11,174 nucleotides of DNA, from assembly GCA_947488485.1 (NCBI GenBank), contig CANKZO010000061.1, positions 1 through 11,174 on the forward strand, read 5' to 3'. Under the pieces are notes generated by a model, which was not told the DNA's origin, searched no databases, and saw only the letters and a list, made by a program, of their open reading frames with translations. This DNA comes from Opitutia bacterium. Lineage in GTDB: Bacteria > Verrucomicrobiota > Verrucomicrobiae > Opitutales > UBA953. Positions 1 to 5,566 of this stretch are shown here, one piece after another. Both the position numbers and the translations under genes were made by a program. Each line of letters begins with the position of its first letter. The first letter of the stretch is position 1.

Positions 1-1424
1 ACACCCTCCAGACCCGTCGCCGCTTCCTCGGCACGGGCGCCAACGCCCTCGGCGCCGCCGCGCTCACCAGCCTGCTCGGCCGCACGATGGCCCACGCCGC
101 GCCGGGCGCGATCAGCACGCAGCACCTGCCGAAGGCCAAACGCGTCATCTACCTCCACATGGTCGGAGGCCCCGCCCAGATGGACCTCTTCGACTACAAG
201 CCGAAGATGAAGGAGATGTATGACAAGGACCTGCCCGCGAGCATCCGCAACGGCCAGCGCCTCACGACGATGACCAGCGGCCAGGCCCGCTTCCCCATCG
301 CGCCGTCGAAGTATAACTTCTCCCAGTTCGGCCAGTGCGGGATGTGGCTCAACTCCGACCTGCTGCCGAACCTCGGCAAGCATGCCGATGAGATCTGCTG
401 GATGCGTTCCCTCAACACTGAGGCGATCAACCACGAGCCGGCGATCTGCGCGATGCAGACGGGCAACCAGATCACTGGCCGCCCCTGCCTCGGTTCCTGG
501 GCCTCCTACGGCCTCGGCTCCGAGAACGACAACCTGCCTAACTTCGTGGTCCTCATCGCGACCCCGACTAACCGCGACCAAGAACAGGCCATTTCGAGCC
601 GTCTGTGGTCCAGCGGCTACCTGCCGGGCGAACACGCCGGCGTCTCCTTCCGCAGCAAGGGCGACCCGATCCTGTTCATCAATAACCCTCCCGGCGTGCC
701 CGACGACCTGCGTAAGCAGACCATCGACGGCATCAACCAGCTCAACCGTCTCAACTACGAGACCGTGGGCGACCCGGAGACCCATACGCGCATCAAGCAG
801 TATGAGATGGCCTTCCGCATGCAGGCCTCGGTGCCGGAACTGACCGACCTCACCAAGGAACCGGAACACATCTTCAAGCTCTACGGCGAAGAAGCCCGCA
901 AGCGCGGTAGCTTCGCCAATAGCGTGCTGATGGCCCGTCGTCTCGTTGAACGCGGTGTGCGCTTCGTCCAGATCTACCACAACAACTGGGACCACCACTC
1001 CAACGTCAGCGGCCGCATGCCCAGCCAGTGTAAGGACATCGACCAACCCTGCCACGCCCTCATCGAGGACCTTAAGCAGCGCGGGATGTTCGACGACACG
1101 CTCATCGTCTGGGGTGGAGAATTTGGACGCACGATCTACAGCCAAGGCGGACTCACCAAGGAGAACTACGGTCGCGACCACCACCCGCGCTGTTTCTCCA
1201 TGTGGATGGCCGGCGGCGGCGCCAAGGGCGGCCAGATCTACGGCGAGACCGACGAGTTCAGCTACAACATCGTCAAGGACCCGCTTCCGATCAACGACTT
1301 CCACGCCACAGTCCTTCACCTACTCGGTTACGACCACGAACGCTTCACCTATAAGTATCAGGGTCTGGACCAGAAGCTCACCGGCGTCCTCCCGACCAAG
1401 GTCGTCAAAGCGTTGGTCGCATAA
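1..1424 (+). CDS. DUF1501 domain protein, Tat-exported (5' partial)
   Basis: The reading frame is open from the window edge (codons start at position 3), so the true start lies upstream. The ATG at 87 is internal. The first visible residues are TLQTRRRFLGTGANALGAAA, a twin-arginine signal (RRRFLG) followed by an Ala/Leu-rich hydrophobic stretch, so export in folded form is expected. The mature part has the DUF1501 hallmarks in order: a VIYLHMVGGPAQMDLFDYKP segment near 147-206, a WDHH motif at 987-998, GGEFGRT at 1113-1133, GRDHHP at 1170-1187, and a following AGGGAKGGQIYGETDE segment. DUF1501 proteins belong to the alkaline-phosphatase/sulfatase-like fold. The His/Asp/Glu motifs look like metal ligands, but the substrate is unknown. 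In Planctomycetes and Verrucomicrobia these genes usually follow a PSD1/DUF1549-DUF1553 cytochrome-like gene, which would sit just outside the window. The C-terminus looks complete. Family call is firm, function is not. Confidence 0.93.
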   Translation, partial: TLQTRRRFLGTGANALGAAALTSLLGRTMAHAAPGAISTQHLPKAKRVIYLHMVGGPAQMDLFDYKPKMKEMYDKDLPASIRNGQRLTTMTSGQARFPIAPSKYNFSQFGQCGMWLNSDLLPNLGKHADEICWMRSLNTEAINHEPAICAMQTGNQITGRPCLGSWASYGLGSENDNLPNFVVLIATPTNRDQEQAISSRLWSSGYLPGEHAGVSFRSKGDPILFINNPPGVPDDLRKQTIDGINQLNRLNYETVGDPETHTRIKQYEMAFRMQASVPELTDLTKEPEHIFKLYGEEARKRGSFANSVLMARRLVERGVRFVQIYHNNWDHHSNVSGRMPSQCKDIDQPCHALIEDLKQRGMFDDTLIVWGGEFGRTIYSQGGLTKENYGRDHHPRCFSMWMAGGGAKGGQIYGETDEFSYNIVKDPLPINDFHATVLHLLGYDHERFTYKYQGLDQKLTGVLPTKVVKALVA

Positions 1425-1429
1425 GCCGA

Positions 1430-1455
1430 GGTAGGGACAGCACCACGTGCTGTCC
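1430..1455 (+). repeat. REP-like module: GTAG head plus palindrome (A1)
   Basis: A GGTAGGG head (GTAG at 1431-1434) runs into a perfect palindrome at 1435-1455: a 9-bp stem, GGACAGCAC against GTGCTGTCC, with a 3-nt CAC loop. It starts 6 nt after the DUF1501 stop codon. No T-run follows, so it does not look like a standard intrinsic terminator, although a transcript hairpin here could protect the 3' end. The 26-nt length and head match modules B and C in the same spacer. Confidence 0.7.
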
Positions 1456-1476
1456 TAAGGTGCAAAGGTGGCGGGT

Positions 1477-1504
1477 GAGTATCGAGTATTGAGTATGGAG
1501 TATC
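1477..1504. repeat. 7-bp tandem repeat (GAGTATN x4)
   Basis: Four head-to-tail heptamers: GAGTATC, GAGTATT, GAGTATG, GAGTATC. The same array with one base change lies at 2824-2851. Only the seventh base varies between units in this copy. It sits inside the conserved core between the hairpin modules. Confidence 0.85.
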
Positions 1505-1522
1505 GGGGGAATGCCTGCCTCG

Positions 1523-1577
1523 GGTAGGGTTGAGCGACCTCGCTCAACTGCGGCTGACCGAGGCGGTCAGCCCTACC
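1523..1577. repeat. REPIN-like inverted pair of palindromic modules (B1/C1)
   Basis: Two 26-nt modules face each other with their heads outward. Module B (1523-1548, plus strand) has GGTAGG followed by a 9-bp stem at 1529-1548 (GTTGAGCGA / TCGCTCAAC, 2-nt loop). Module C (1552-1577, minus strand) has a 9-bp stem at 1552-1572 (GGCTGACCG / CGGTCAGCC, 3-nt loop) followed by CTACC, the complement of the head. Heads 1523-1527 and 1573-1577 can pair, giving a three-way junction in single-stranded DNA or RNA. The GTAG-plus-hairpin layout in inverted pairs is that of REP/BIME/REPIN elements. Assignment to that class is inference. Confidence 0.72.
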
Positions 1578-1675
1578 TCACAAGATCCAAAAAGCTTTCC
1601 TACCCACCCCCGCTACTCATCTTTCCGTCTTTCACCCTGTCGGCCTGAAACCAATCTAGGGTCAACCCCCTCGCC

Positions 1676-2731
1676 ATGAAAGCGCTCCTTTATCTCGCCT
1701 GCTGCACCTTAGCCTTCGGCGGCGAAATCATCGTCCGCGATGCGCAGGAACTCGCCACAATGCTACGCTCGCTGCCCCGTACCGAGAGCACCCGTCTCCG
1801 GATCGCCCCTGGCGTCTACCCAGGCGGCCATCACGTCATCGGAGTCGAGAACCTGACGGTCGAAGCCCTTGACCCGAAGAACCCGCCGCACTTCCAAGGG
1901 GGTGCGAATGGCTGGCAGTTCTCCCAATGCCGCAACCTGACCGTCCGCGGACTGCGCCTCAGCGGCCAGACCGGCAACGGACTCAACCTCGACGACGGCG
2001 GACAATACGACAAGCCTGTCACGGGCGTGATCCTCGAGGACTTGGACATCAGCGATATCGGCCCCAAGGGAAACCACGACGCCATCAAATGTTCGGGACT
2101 GACGCAGCTGACCATCCGCCGCTGCACGATCAGCGGCTGGGGCGGCCAAGGCATCGACTTCGTCGGCTGCCATTCGTCGCAGATCACGGAATGCCGCTTC
2201 GTCGGCAAACCGGGCTTCACCGCCTCAGCTGCCATCCAGCTCAAGGGCGGTACGAGCGACATCGTCGTCACGAAATGCCATTTCCAGCAGGCGGGCGAAC
2301 GTCCGCTCAATCTCGGCGGCTCGACCGGTCTGCCGTATTTCCGTCCGCCGGCTGCCAAGTACGAAGCCGCCCGACTGAAGGTCACAGACAACACGATCGA
2401 AGGCAGCCCCTGCGCCGCGGCCTTCGTGGGCGTGGACGGAGCGGAGTTCAGCCACAACACGATCCTCTTCCCGACCCAATGGGTCTTCCGCATCCTGCAA
2501 GAGACCCGGGAGCCTGGCTTCGCCCCTTGCCGCAACGTGCGCATCACCGACAATCGCATCGTCTTCCGCCGCGCCGATTTGAAGTCTGACCTGAACGTCG
2601 GAACCGGCACGGAGCCGCAGACCTTCGTCTTCGAACGCAACCGCTGGTTCGCCGAGGACAGGCCCAAGTCCTCCCGCCCTTCCCTGCCCACGCCCGAAAA
2701 AGACGGCCAGTACGGCCAAGATCCTAGGTAA
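1676..2731 (+). CDS. Exported right-handed parallel beta-helix protein
   Basis: A 351-residue protein whose first ~16 residues (MKALLYLACCTLAFGG) form a Sec-type signal peptide, so it is probably periplasmic or secreted. The rest shows regularly spaced beta-helix rungs: NLTVEAL (59-65), NLTVRGLRL (87-95), GVILEDLDI (117-125), QLTIRRCTI (144-152), QITECRF (169-175), DIVVTKCHF (195-203), RLKVTDNTI (233-241) and NVRITDNRI (287-295). This fold is shared by pectate lyase-like polysaccharide lyases, some glycoside hydrolases and NosD-like proteins. I see no residue pattern that fixes a lyase family, so the substrate (perhaps an acidic polysaccharide) is a guess. The C-terminal tail with GQYGQDP looks like a complete family end. 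The start at 1676 is the first ATG that gives a signal peptide; no Shine-Dalgarno lies upstream. The gene is bracketed by two copies of the composite repeat, so it is probably transcribed separately from its neighbours. Confidence 0.9.
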   Translation: MKALLYLACCTLAFGGEIIVRDAQELATMLRSLPRTESTRLRIAPGVYPGGHHVIGVENLTVEALDPKNPPHFQGGANGWQFSQCRNLTVRGLRLSGQTGNGLNLDDGGQYDKPVTGVILEDLDISDIGPKGNHDAIKCSGLTQLTIRRCTISGWGGQGIDFVGCHSSQITECRFVGKPGFTASAAIQLKGGTSDIVVTKCHFQQAGERPLNLGGSTGLPYFRPPAAKYEAARLKVTDNTIEGSPCAAAFVGVDGAEFSHNTILFPTQWVFRILQETREPGFAPCRNVRITDNRIVFRRADLKSDLNVGTGTEPQTFVFERNRWFAEDRPKSSRPSLPTPEKDGQYGQDPR

Positions 2732-2740
2732 GCCGCCAGA

Positions 2741-2766
2741 GGCAGGGACAGCAACACGTGCTATCC
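2741..2766 (+). repeat. REP-like module, decayed (A2)
   Basis: Counterpart of 1430-1455, here with a GGCAGGG head (the GTAG has become GCAG) and an imperfect stem: GGACAGCA at 2746-2753 against TGCTATCC at 2759-2766, with one mismatch. It lies 9 nt after the beta-helix stop codon. Head and stem changes suggest this copy is drifting. Confidence 0.6.
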
Positions 2767-2823
2767 TATGTGCAAAAGTGCAAATCGGCCTTCGGCCTGT
2801 GCAAAGGTGCAAAAGTGGCGGGT

Positions 2824-2851
2824 GAGTATCGAGTATTGAGTACGGAGTATC
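2824..2851. repeat. 7-bp tandem repeat (GAGTATN x4), second array
   Basis: Units are GAGTATC, GAGTATT, GAGTACG and GAGTATC, differing from 1477-1504 only by T to C in the third unit. Copy number is the same in both arrays. Confidence 0.85.
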
Positions 2852-2869
2852 GGGGGAATGCCTGCCTCG

Positions 2870-2924
2870 GGTAGGGTTGAGCGACCTCGCTCAACCGCGG
2901 CTGACCGAGGCGGTCAGCCCTACC
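2870..2924. repeat. REPIN-like inverted pair of palindromic modules (B2/C2)
   Basis: Same architecture as 1523-1577. Module B spans 2870-2895 (GTAG at 2871-2874, 9-bp stem 2876-2895). Module C on the minus strand spans 2899-2924 (9-bp stem 2899-2919, CTAC at 2920-2923). The only change from copy 1 is T to C in the 3-nt linker between the hairpins, so both stems and the outer head pairing are intact. Confidence 0.72.
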
Positions 2925-3011
2925 TCCCGAGACCCGAAAAGTTTCCCTGCCCCTATCTTTCCACCTTTGCACTTTTGCACCTTTGCACTGTATCTTCGCT
3001 ACCTCCACCCC

Positions 3012-3767
3012 ATGCGCCATTCCCCTTGGTACACTTTACTGCTCTGCCTCATGGCAGGATCTGTCTCCGCCGCCGACGACACCACCTGGCTGCAGACGAA
3101 GGGCACGCTGATCTTCCACGATGCCTTTGAGCGCGAAGAGACCGGGACGGGACTCAAGGACATCGGTAACGGCTGGGAAAGCGCCACGGCCGACCGCGTC
3201 CCTAAGCTCAAGCAGGCCGACCTCGACGCCGGAATCATGAAGATCGCCAGCGCGACCAAGGAGGCTGGCCACGCCGCCCACATCCACCACGACGCCGGTT
3301 TCGCCGACGGCGGCGTGATCGTCCGGTTCAAGTTCCCGGGCCTGAACAAGGCCGAGAACCTCGTGACGGGCTTCGTCGACCGCTCCCTCAAGGACGTCCA
3401 CGCCGGTCACCTTTGCTACGCGACCCTCTCTCAGACCGACCTGACCCTCTCCGATCGCAAGACGGGCTCGATGAACCTAGCCGTGAAGAAGAAGCACGCG
3501 GATGACGCCGCCGCCAAACGGAAGCCTGACCCTGCCTTCGAAGCGATGCTCAAGAAGAAGTCGCAGGTCACGCCTTTGAAGGCTGACCAAGAATGGCATG
3601 TGTACACGCTCGTCACCGAAGGTGACGAGATGCGCTTCTCCCTCGACGGCAAGCTGATCGCGAGCCACCGCTCCGAGGGCTATGCTCACGACATGAAGCG
3701 CTGGTTCAGCTTCCTCGCGAACTCGACGGTCTGGATCGACGACGTGAAGATCTACAAGGTCCGCTGA
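3012..3767 (+). CDS. Exported DUF1080/LamG-like protein
   Basis: A 251-residue protein with a clear signal peptide, MRHSPWYTLLLCLMAGSVSA, and predicted cleavage before ADD. An in-frame ATG at 2877 would add 45 residues encoded by the intergenic repeat and bury the signal, so 3012 is preferred. The mature part opens with LIFHDAFEREE...GNGW (33-55). It ends with EWHVYTLVTEGDEMRFSLDGKLIAS (194-218) and WIDDVKIYKV (241-250). These are the features of the concanavalin A-like jelly roll seen in DUF1080 (3-keto-disaccharide hydrolase/LamG-like) proteins. A Lys/Ala-rich, probably helical stretch at about 156-185 interrupts the beta sandwich. Likely roles are carbohydrate binding or hydrolysis, but I cannot point to catalytic residues. 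The stop is 4 nt before the kinase-etherase start, so the two are almost certainly co-transcribed. Confidence 0.82.
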   Translation: MRHSPWYTLLLCLMAGSVSAADDTTWLQTKGTLIFHDAFEREETGTGLKDIGNGWESATADRVPKLKQADLDAGIMKIASATKEAGHAAHIHHDAGFADGGVIVRFKFPGLNKAENLVTGFVDRSLKDVHAGHLCYATLSQTDLTLSDRKTGSMNLAVKKKHADDAAAKRKPDPAFEAMLKKKSQVTPLKADQEWHVYTLVTEGDEMRFSLDGKLIASHRSEGYAHDMKRWFSFLANSTVWIDDVKIYKVR

Positions 3768-3771
3768 AGCC

Positions 3772-5559
3772 ATGCGAATCCTCGGCATCGAAGGCGGCGG
3801 CACGCGGACCTCGGCCTTGCTGGTCGACGGGAACGACGCCGAACTGGCCTCCTTCGCCGTCGGTCCCGGCAACCTCCGGCTCCTCAACCCCGAAGAGCTC
3901 GCCGCCCTGCTTGAAGCCATCCGCGAACGGCTGCCCGCCCCGCCGGACCGCATCGGGGTCGGCATGGCCGGCGTCCGCACCGACGCCGACCGCGAACGCC
4001 TGCGCCGCGCCGTCGGATCGGCCTGGCCCGGCGTGCCGGTCGTGGTCGGCGACGACCTGCTCCTCGCCCTCGAGGCGGACCCCTGGCCGGCCGACTGCGC
4101 CGCGCAGGTGCTCCAGCTGAGCGGCACCGGCTCCTGCTGCCTCGGACGTCATCGCGACGGTCGCACGGTCAAGATCGGCGGCCGTGGCCACATCATCGGG
4201 GACCGCGGCAGCGCATGCGACATCGCGATGCATGCGCTCAAGTCCACGGTCACGATCTCCGACATCGACGCCGACTGGCCCCGCCTCGGCGCCGACATGC
4301 TGGCCTTCCTCCAGATGAACGACCCCGAGTCGCTCATCGAATGGTCGATGACGGCGAACAAGACCGAGATCGCCTCGCTGGCGCAGGTCGTCTTCGCCGC
4401 CGCGACCTCGCGGCAGGACCCGATCGCCGTGGCCATCCTGCGCCGCGCCTCCGAGCGGCTCAGCAAGGACCCGGTCCACTGCGCCGCGCGGGTCGCCCGT
4501 CCGGGCGAGAAAGTCCGCTTCGTGCTCAACGGTTCGACCTTGCTCAAGAATCCTTGGTTCGCCGATGAGGTCGCCGCGAAGATCCTCGCCGCCCGGCCGG
4601 GCAGCGAAGTCGTCCGCCTCAAACGCTCTGGCGTCTGGGGCGCCATCGCCATGGCCCGCCGCCTCGAAGGCCCCGCTCCGGCGACCGCGGCGTCCTTGGC
4701 TACGCCCGCACCCTCCGCGACAGCTTCCTGGCGCCCCGTCGCCAACGCCCCGACCGAAGGGCGCAATCCGAAGTCCACGGGCTTCGCGGAGATGCCGCTC
4801 GCTGAAGCGATTCAGCTCATGCTCGCTGAGGATGCGACGCTGCCCGGCAAGATCCTCGCCGAAAGCGCCCACGTCGCCTGGACGGTCGAAGCGGTCACGA
4901 AGGCCTTCGCCTCCGGCGGGCGCCTGATCTATTGCGGCGCCGGGACGTCCGGCCGACTCGGAGTGCTCGATGCGAGCGAATGCCCGCCGACCTTCCGCAC
5001 GCCCGCTTCGCTCGTCCAAGGCATCATGGCCGGCGGCCGCCAAGCGCTCTGGAGCGCCGTCGAAGGCGCCGAAGACGATGACTCCGCAGGCGTCCGCTCC
5101 ATCGCCGCCCGCGCCGTGACCGCCCAGGACGTCGTCATCGGCATCTCCGCCAGCGGGCACGCGCCCTTCATCTGGGGCTGCCTCGCCGAGGCCCGTCGCC
5201 GCGGCGCCAAGACCGTCCTCGTCGCCTGCAATCCCGCCTACCGCGACCACCCTCTCCTCGACTGCGCGATCCTCCCCGACTCCGGCCCGGAAGTGCTCAC
5301 GGGCTCGACCCGGCTCAAGGCCGGCACGACGACGAAGCTCGTGCTCAACCTGATCACGACCCTCGCCCTGGCCCGTTCGGGCAAGGTGATGAGCAACCTG
5401 ATGATCGACCTGAATCCCTCGAACTCGAAACTGCGCGGTCGCGCGATCCGTATCGTGCGCGACCTGACCGGCGCCGAAGAAGCCGCCGCCCGCGCGGCCC
5501 TCGAGTCGCATGGCTGGGTCATCCGCCAAGCCGTGTCCGCCCTCACGGGTAAGGCCTAA
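3772..5559 (+). CDS. murQ: Fusion: BadF/NagK-type amino-sugar kinase + MurNAc-6-phosphate etherase (MurQ)
   Basis: A 595-residue cytoplasmic protein with no signal peptide. Residues 1-300 are a BadF/BadG/NagK-family kinase: phosphate motif GIEGGGTRT near the N-terminus, GDD at 93-95, SGTGS at 117-121, GDRGS at 143-147 and a later LNGSTLL segment. An Ala/Pro/Thr linker (about 301-327) joins it to a MurQ domain starting TEGRNPKS at 328. That domain has the SIS motif GAGTSGR (389-395), ASECPP with Glu403, VEGAED with Glu434, SASG (459-462) and TGSTRLKAGT (510-519). Glu403 and Glu434 are 31 residues apart, like the catalytic Glu83/Glu114 pair of E. coli MurQ. MurQ cleaves the lactyl ether of MurNAc-6-phosphate to GlcNAc-6-phosphate and D-lactate. 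The kinase would supply MurNAc-6-phosphate, as MurK does in Clostridium; its sugar choice (MurNAc, GlcNAc or both) is inference. Compared with E. coli MurQ, about 20 C-terminal residues appear to be missing. Confidence 0.92.
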   Translation: MRILGIEGGGTRTSALLVDGNDAELASFAVGPGNLRLLNPEELAALLEAIRERLPAPPDRIGVGMAGVRTDADRERLRRAVGSAWPGVPVVVGDDLLLALEADPWPADCAAQVLQLSGTGSCCLGRHRDGRTVKIGGRGHIIGDRGSACDIAMHALKSTVTISDIDADWPRLGADMLAFLQMNDPESLIEWSMTANKTEIASLAQVVFAAATSRQDPIAVAILRRASERLSKDPVHCAARVARPGEKVRFVLNGSTLLKNPWFADEVAAKILAARPGSEVVRLKRSGVWGAIAMARRLEGPAPATAASLATPAPSATASWRPVANAPTEGRNPKSTGFAEMPLAEAIQLMLAEDATLPGKILAESAHVAWTVEAVTKAFASGGRLIYCGAGTSGRLGVLDASECPPTFRTPASLVQGIMAGGRQALWSAVEGAEDDDSAGVRSIAARAVTAQDVVIGISASGHAPFIWGCLAEARRRGAKTVLVACNPAYRDHPLLDCAILPDSGPEVLTGSTRLKAGTTTKLVLNLITTLALARSGKVMSNLMIDLNPSNSKLRGRAIRIVRDLTGAEEAAARAALESHGWVIRQAVSALTGKA

Positions 5560-5566
5560 TCATCTT

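Larger units (their letters stand above)
1425..1655. repeat. Composite intergenic repeat, copy 1
   Basis: Almost the whole spacer between the DUF1501 and beta-helix genes is a composite repeat shared with 2732-2996. The best-conserved core, 1468-1579, aligns without gaps to 2815-2926 with two differences in 112 bp (T1496/C2843 and T1549/C2896). Similarity continues leftward through a hairpin module to the stop codon (both begin TAAGCCG) with a few changes and small gaps. It continues rightward more weakly through an A-rich and then pyrimidine-rich stretch. This copy lacks the extra GTGCAAA-type segment seen in copy 2. No convincing coding frame is present. The last ~20 bp before the next gene are C-rich and show no Shine-Dalgarno sequence. 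Confidence 0.88.
2799..2988. repeat. 19-bp inverted repeats around the core
   Basis: The 19-mer at 2799-2817 (GTGCAAAGGTGCAAAAGTG) is the exact reverse complement of 2970-2988. A second arm, the 15-mer at 2770-2784, is the exact complement of 2966-2980, so alternative pairings exist. The arms enclose the tandem array and the inverted module pair, making a ~190-bp unit with inverted ends. Copy 1 keeps a single GTGCAAAG on the left and only a degenerate right end. Confidence 0.8.
2732..2996. repeat. Composite intergenic repeat, copy 2
   Basis: The spacer between the beta-helix gene and the next gene repeats the organisation of copy 1: the TAAGCCG stop-codon junction, a hairpin module, GTGCAAA repeats, a 7-bp tandem array, an inverted pair of palindromic modules, then an A-rich and pyrimidine-rich tail. 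The core 2815-2926 matches 1468-1579 at 110 of 112 positions. This copy carries an extra ~36 nt on the left, including GTGCAAAAGTGCAAA (2770-2784) and a short GGCCTTCGGCC hairpin (2787-2797). Its right end carries the complement of the GTGCAAA repeats. An open frame runs out of this repeat into the next gene, but it is repeat-derived and not taken as coding. Confidence 0.88.

Noticed and set aside
1435..1455. Intrinsic terminator after the DUF1501 gene
   Set aside because: The hairpin is perfect but is followed by TAAGGTGCAAAG rather than a T-run, and it is better explained as a repeated GTAG-headed module.
1425..1675. CRISPR array
   Set aside because: Repeats are palindromic modules and a 7-bp tandem, with no regular repeat-spacer alternation and no cas genes.
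2877..3011. In-frame N-terminal extension of the 3012 gene
   Set aside because: It is translated from the intergenic repeat, shared at DNA level with copy 1, and would place 45 residues before an obvious signal peptide.
2858..3130. 90-residue plus-strand frame in the repeat
   Set aside because: It lies in the palindromic repeat and runs into the start of a clear gene in another frame; no family features.
3706..5529. 607-residue minus-strand open frame opposite the kinase-etherase gene
   Set aside because: It is a GC-driven shadow: Gly/Arg/Glu/Asp-rich with no recognisable domain, while the plus strand encodes two complete conserved domains.
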